NCBI RefSeq assembly: GCF_008364795.1
Contig: NZ_VTTM01000002.1
Location: 712,590-776,589 of the forward strand
Length of the DNA: 64,000 nucleotides
DNA from: Azospirillum oryzae
GTDB taxonomy: Bacteria; Pseudomonadota; Alphaproteobacteria; Azospirillales; Azospirillaceae
Direction of reading: 5' to 3'
A model generated the notes under the pieces. That model searched no databases, had not been told where the DNA came from, and was given only the letters and a program-made list of their open reading frames with translations. This document shows positions 60,803-64,000 of the stretch, in pieces; position 1 is the stretch's first letter; every line of letters begins with the position of its first letter. The position numbers and the translations under genes are program-made.

Positions 60803-62779
60803 ATGACGAAGCTGCGCATCCCGGTCCCAACCCTTGGGGTCCTGGCGGGAGCGGCGCTGACCCTGGGCGCGATTGCCCCGGCCGGTGCCGCACCGCTTCA
60901 CCATGATATCGACCTGACGCTCGATCCCGGCGCCGGACGGATAGAGGCGGTGGATCGGCTGACCCTGTCGGCCGGGATTCAGTCCCTGAGGCTGGATCCG
61001 GCCCTGACGCTGGAGGAGGCGCGGGCCGGCGACAAGCCCGTAGCGGTGGACCGGCGCGGCGACCGGTTGGTGCTGACGGTGCCGGAGGGAAGCGGGCCCG
61101 TGACACTGCGCTACGGCGGCCGGTTGCCGGGCTTCACCGCCGGTACCGGCCTTGCCCTGGATGGCGAGGGCGCCTTTCTGCCTGGGCTCGGCGGCTGGCT
61201 GCCCGATCCGGCCCGGGCGTCGGAAGAACCGCCGACCTGGCGACTGTCGGTGCGGGTGCCGGCGCCCTATGTCGCGGTCGCCACCGGCCGGCTGGTGGAG
61301 GAGGGGCGCGACGCCGCCGGCTACCACGCGGTGTTCGAGGAAAGCCGCAGCGTGGAGGAGCCCTCCGTCTTCGCCGGTCCCTGGACGGTGGAGGAAAGGA
61401 TGGCGGGGGACCTGCGTCTGCGGCTCTACCGCCATCCGGAGCAGACGGGGCTGGCCGACGGCTATCTCGGACTGTCGGAGCAGGCGATCGCCGCCGGGTC
61501 CGCCCGCATCGGCGCCTACCCCTTCGACGGATTCAGCATCGTATCGGTTCCGCCGCCGGTGGGGCTGGGCTTTCCCGGCCTGACCGCGATCGGCCGCGCC
61601 GTCCTGCCGCTGCCCTTCATCCGCAGCCAGTCGCTGACCCACGAGATCATGCATAACTGGTGGGGCAACGGCGTGCGGGTGGGCGAGGGCGGCAATTGGG
61701 CGGAGGGACTGACCACCTACATGGCCGATTATGCCGCCGCCCGGACCCGCGGCGCCGATGCCGCGCGGGCGATGCGGCTGGACTGGCTGCGCGACTTTGC
61801 CGCCCTGCCGGCCGAACGCGACAGACCACTGACGGCATTCCTGTCCAAGACGCACGATGCCTCGCAGATCGTCGGCTACGGCAAGGCGGCGATGCTGTTC
61901 CACATGCTGGAGGCGGAAATCGGGCATGACGCCTTCGATGCCGGCATCCGCCGGTTCTGGAGTGCACATGCCTTCCAGACGGCCGGCTGGTCCGACCTGC
62001 GCCATGCCTTCGAGACGGCATCCGGCCGTGACCTGGGCGGGATGTTCAGCCAGTGGGTGGAGCGGCGGGGCGCGCCGATGCTGACCCTGGTCGATGCCCG
62101 TGGCGATGGCGACGGTGTGCGGCTGACCTTGCGGCAGGAAGCCGATGCGCCCTATGTGCTGACCGTGCCGGTGCGGCTGGAGACGGCGGCCGGGGTGGAG
62201 GAGCATGGCGTCCAATTCGACAGCCGGCAGGCGACGCTGCGCATTCCATCGAAAGCGGAGGTTCGGGCGGTGGCGGTCGACCCCGACTTCGACCTGTTCC
62301 GCCGTCTGGCCCCGGGGGAGGCGCCGCCGATCCTGCGCGACGTGACCCTGCGCCCGGGTGCGGATCGGGTGATCGCCGCAGACGGCGAGGCGGCGGAGGC
62401 GGCAAGGATGTTGACCGGCCGGTTGATCGACGGCTCCGGTCGCGAGAGTGGCGGCCGGGAGAGTGGCGGTGGAGTGGCGCCGCTGCTGCTGGTCGGCACC
62501 GACGCGGCGGTGGCGCGGGAGCTGGAGGCGCGCGGGCTGCCTCCGGTGCCGGCGGAACTGGCCGGCCAGGGCAGCGCGCGGGTGTGGGTGTCGCGCGCGG
62601 CGGACGGGCAGACAGCACTGGTGGTGTCGGGTGCCGACGCCGAGGCGCTGCGGGCGCTCGTCCGGCCGCTGCCGCATTATGGGCGGCAGAGTTGGCTGGT
62701 CTTCGAGGGCGCGAAGGCGGTGGACCGCGGGGTGTGGGCGGTCGGCGACAGCCCGCTGCGGCGGATGGTGGGGCGGTGA
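60803..62779 (+). CDS. M1-type zinc metallopeptidase (exported), divergent
   Basis: A 658-residue protein with a signal peptide (VLAGAALTLGAIAPAGAA). The zinc site is HEIMHNWWGN (His280, Glu281, His284) with Glu301 in NWAEGLTTYMAD, as in M1 gluzincins, though the spacing to the third ligand is one or two residues shorter than in PepN. The typical GAMEN exopeptidase motif is absent (GFPGLTAIGR), so it may not be an aminopeptidase. A C-terminal extension of about 200 residues contains GLPPVPAELAGQGSARV, recalling a nucleotide-free Rossmann-like or lipocalin-like domain of unknown role. Periplasmic. An upstream ATG at 60755 overlaps the chemoreceptor stop and is an alternative start. Confidence 0.85.
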   Translation: MTKLRIPVPTLGVLAGAALTLGAIAPAGAAPLHHDIDLTLDPGAGRIEAVDRLTLSAGIQSLRLDPALTLEEARAGDKPVAVDRRGDRLVLTVPEGSGPVTLRYGGRLPGFTAGTGLALDGEGAFLPGLGGWLPDPARASEEPPTWRLSVRVPAPYVAVATGRLVEEGRDAAGYHAVFEESRSVEEPSVFAGPWTVEERMAGDLRLRLYRHPEQTGLADGYLGLSEQAIAAGSARIGAYPFDGFSIVSVPPPVGLGFPGLTAIGRAVLPLPFIRSQSLTHEIMHNWWGNGVRVGEGGNWAEGLTTYMADYAAARTRGADAARAMRLDWLRDFAALPAERDRPLTAFLSKTHDASQIVGYGKAAMLFHMLEAEIGHDAFDAGIRRFWSAHAFQTAGWSDLRHAFETASGRDLGGMFSQWVERRGAPMLTLVDARGDGDGVRLTLRQEADAPYVLTVPVRLETAAGVEEHGVQFDSRQATLRIPSKAEVRAVAVDPDFDLFRRLAPGEAPPILRDVTLRPGADRVIAADGEAAEAARMLTGRLIDGSGRESGGRESGGGVAPLLLVGTDAAVARELEARGLPPVPAELAGQGSARVWVSRAADGQTALVVSGADAEALRALVRPLPHYGRQSWLVFEGAKAVDRGVWAVGDSPLRRMVGR

Positions 62780-62821
62780 GGAAGGGGACTCGGCTGACGA
62801 TGCCCCCTTCCCCTGCCGATC

Positions 62822-63979
62822 CTATTTCCCCTCGCCCCAGACCAGCCCGTTGAACAGCGGTTCGATCACCGGCTGGCCGAGGTCGCGGGTGATGAAGACC
62901 AGCTTGGTACGATGGTCGTCGCTGGGCCACTCCTCCAGGCGGACGGGCGGGTGGAACATGTGCTGGACGCCGTGGACGACCACGGGCAGCTCGCTTTCCT
63001 GGACATTCAGCAAGCCCTTCACCCGCAGCAGATTCTCGCCGGCCTGGGCGATCAGTGCCTCCATGAAGTCGACGAAGCCGTTCCAGGGAATCGGCCGGTC
63101 GATCACCATGCAGAACGCTCGGATGTGGTCGTCATGGCGGTTGGCGTCGTGATGATGGTCATGGCCGCAGTCGGGACCGCAATGGTCGCCGTGTTCATGA
63201 TCATGATCGTGGCTGTGGTCATGACCGTGATCGTGATCGTGTTCATGGTGACCATGGTCATGATGCCCGTGCGCCTTTGCCTGCTCGTCGCGATAGGCCT
63301 CCTCGCGCAGCCAGCGGGCGACGTCGGGGCTCTTGGTCTCGGGGTTGTAGAGCCCGGCGTCGAACAGCCTGTTCGGATCAACCTCGCCATGGGCGGCGGG
63401 GATGATCGGGGCGGCCGGGTTGATGGCGGCGAGCCGCTGCATCAGGGCGGCGGTCGCCGCCGGGGTGGCGACGTCGGTCTTGGTCAGGACGATGCGGTCG
63501 GCGACGGCGGCCTGCTTCACGCTTTCCGGCTGGCGGTCGAGCTGGAGCGAGCCGTGTGCCGCGTCCACCGTGGCGATGACGCCGTCCAGGCGGAAGCGCG
63601 CGGCCAGCAGCGGGTCGGACATCAGGGTGTGGATGATCGGGGCGGGGTCGGCCAGCCCGGTCGTCTCCACCACCACCCTGTCGAATTCGGGGATCTCGCC
63701 CTTCACCCGCTTCAGGAACAGGTCGCGCAGCGTATCGACCAGATCGCCGCGGATGGTGCAGCACAGGCAGCCGCTGTCCATCAGCACCATGTTCTCAGAC
63801 GCCTTGGCGACCAGCAGGTGGTCGAGCCCGACCTCGCCGAACTCGTTGATGACGATGGCGGTGCGGGCCATCGCCGGGTTGCGCAGCAGCGCCTGCAGCA
63901 GCGTGGTCTTGCCGCTGCCGAGAAAGCCGGTCAGCACCGAGACGGGAAGACGGGCGGGAGGGGCGGCGGGAGCGCTCAA
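62822..63979 (-). CDS. CobW/YeiR-type GTP-dependent metallochaperone
   Basis: A 385-residue G3E GTPase. The P-loop GFLGSGKTTLL (residues 18-28), the Cys-x-Cys-Cys metal site GCLCCTIRGDL (Cys71, Cys73, Cys74), VVVETTGLADPAP and VLTKTD follow COG0523. A histidine-rich insert (about residues 236-285, runs such as HGHHDHGHHEHDHDHGHDH) should bind zinc or nickel. It delivers metal to target enzymes, often under zinc shortage. The start is TTG at 63979, supported by AGGAG eight bases upstream. No Zur box is visible because the promoter is off the end. Downstream of it on the other strand is the M1-type peptidase (convergent). Confidence 0.93.
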   Translation of the reverse strand: MSAPAAPPARLPVSVLTGFLGSGKTTLLQALLRNPAMARTAIVINEFGEVGLDHLLVAKASENMVLMDSGCLCCTIRGDLVDTLRDLFLKRVKGEIPEFDRVVVETTGLADPAPIIHTLMSDPLLAARFRLDGVIATVDAAHGSLQLDRQPESVKQAAVADRIVLTKTDVATPAATAALMQRLAAINPAAPIIPAAHGEVDPNRLFDAGLYNPETKSPDVARWLREEAYRDEQAKAHGHHDHGHHEHDHDHGHDHSHDHDHEHGDHCGPDCGHDHHHDANRHDDHIRAFCMVIDRPIPWNGFVDFMEALIAQAGENLLRVKGLLNVQESELPVVVHGVQHMFHPPVRLEEWPSDDHRTKLVFITRDLGQPVIEPLFNGLVWGEGK

Positions 63980-64000
63980 CGGGGATTCTCCTGACAGGAT

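Noticed and set aside
63136..63280. Short repeated bases with regular period, looking like a repeat array or CRISPR
   Set aside because: They encode the His/Asp-rich insert of the CobW-type protein in frame; there are no spacers.

Overview
The window is about 70% G+C, coding-dense and without gaps in quality. Gene content (HWE-kinase bacteriophytochrome, CheY with CheZ-type phosphatases, PAS chemoreceptor, tadA-rluB-rsmD neighbourhood, DUF2125 and DUF3095 proteins) and codon use suggest an alphaproteobacterium of the Rhodospirillales, most likely Azospirillum or a close relative. This placement is an inference from gene types; no rRNA is present. I see no prophage, insertion sequence, CRISPR array or tRNA gene. 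The stretch reads as chromosomal core with lineage-specific insertions.

Layout. 1-5.3 kb: end of an MFS carrier, a small membrane protein, a divergent class A penicillin-binding protein and hisS. 5.5-11 kb: two related exported low-complexity proteins flanking pyrC, xseA and purD. 11-15.4 kb: a soluble chemoreceptor with two nearly identical PAS domains, then tadA, rluB-like and rsmD. 15.4-20.9 kb: a 650-base non-coding leader, an OFA-type (oxalate/formate) carrier, a small membrane protein, a trehalose-synthase-type GH13 enzyme and an HxlR/NmrA divergent pair. 20.9-23.9 kb: mazEF toxin-antitoxin, mutL and a small unknown. 24-28.5 kb: several poorly characterised genes (DUF3095 cyclase-like, SGD-repeat protein, YccF, two unknowns, one a degenerate alpha/beta-hydrolase). 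28.5-30.8 kb: two tandem NarL-type response regulators with no adjacent kinase. 30.8-38.3 kb: uvrD, unknown, prmA, TerB-like and a long aminopeptidase P. 38.5-41 kb: cheY followed by two different CheZ-type phosphatase genes. 41-45.3 kb: bamD-recN, a LysR regulator and nudK. 45.7-48.2 kb: bacteriophytochrome hybrid kinase. 48.2-54.7 kb: rRNA/tRNA methyltransferases, GNAT, mltA, pepA and holC. 54.8-64 kb: a response-regulator/kinase fusion, glutamine amidotransferase, DUF2125 protein, ChaC-like cyclotransferase, a membrane chemoreceptor, an M1-type peptidase and a CobW-type metallochaperone.

The most interesting signals are three. First, a CheZ-like protein ends in five copies of a short SQADIDSMFD-type peptide resembling CheY-docking peptides, joined by Pro/Ala linkers, next to cheY and to a second CheZ-like gene with one copy. 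Second, at five separate places the last bases of a gene, including its stop codon, are tandemly repeated two or three times. Third, a chemoreceptor carries a PAS domain duplicated at about nine-tenths DNA identity. Signal transduction is the common theme of the window (two chemoreceptors, CheY/CheZ, three further regulators or kinases, one phytochrome), set among housekeeping genes.
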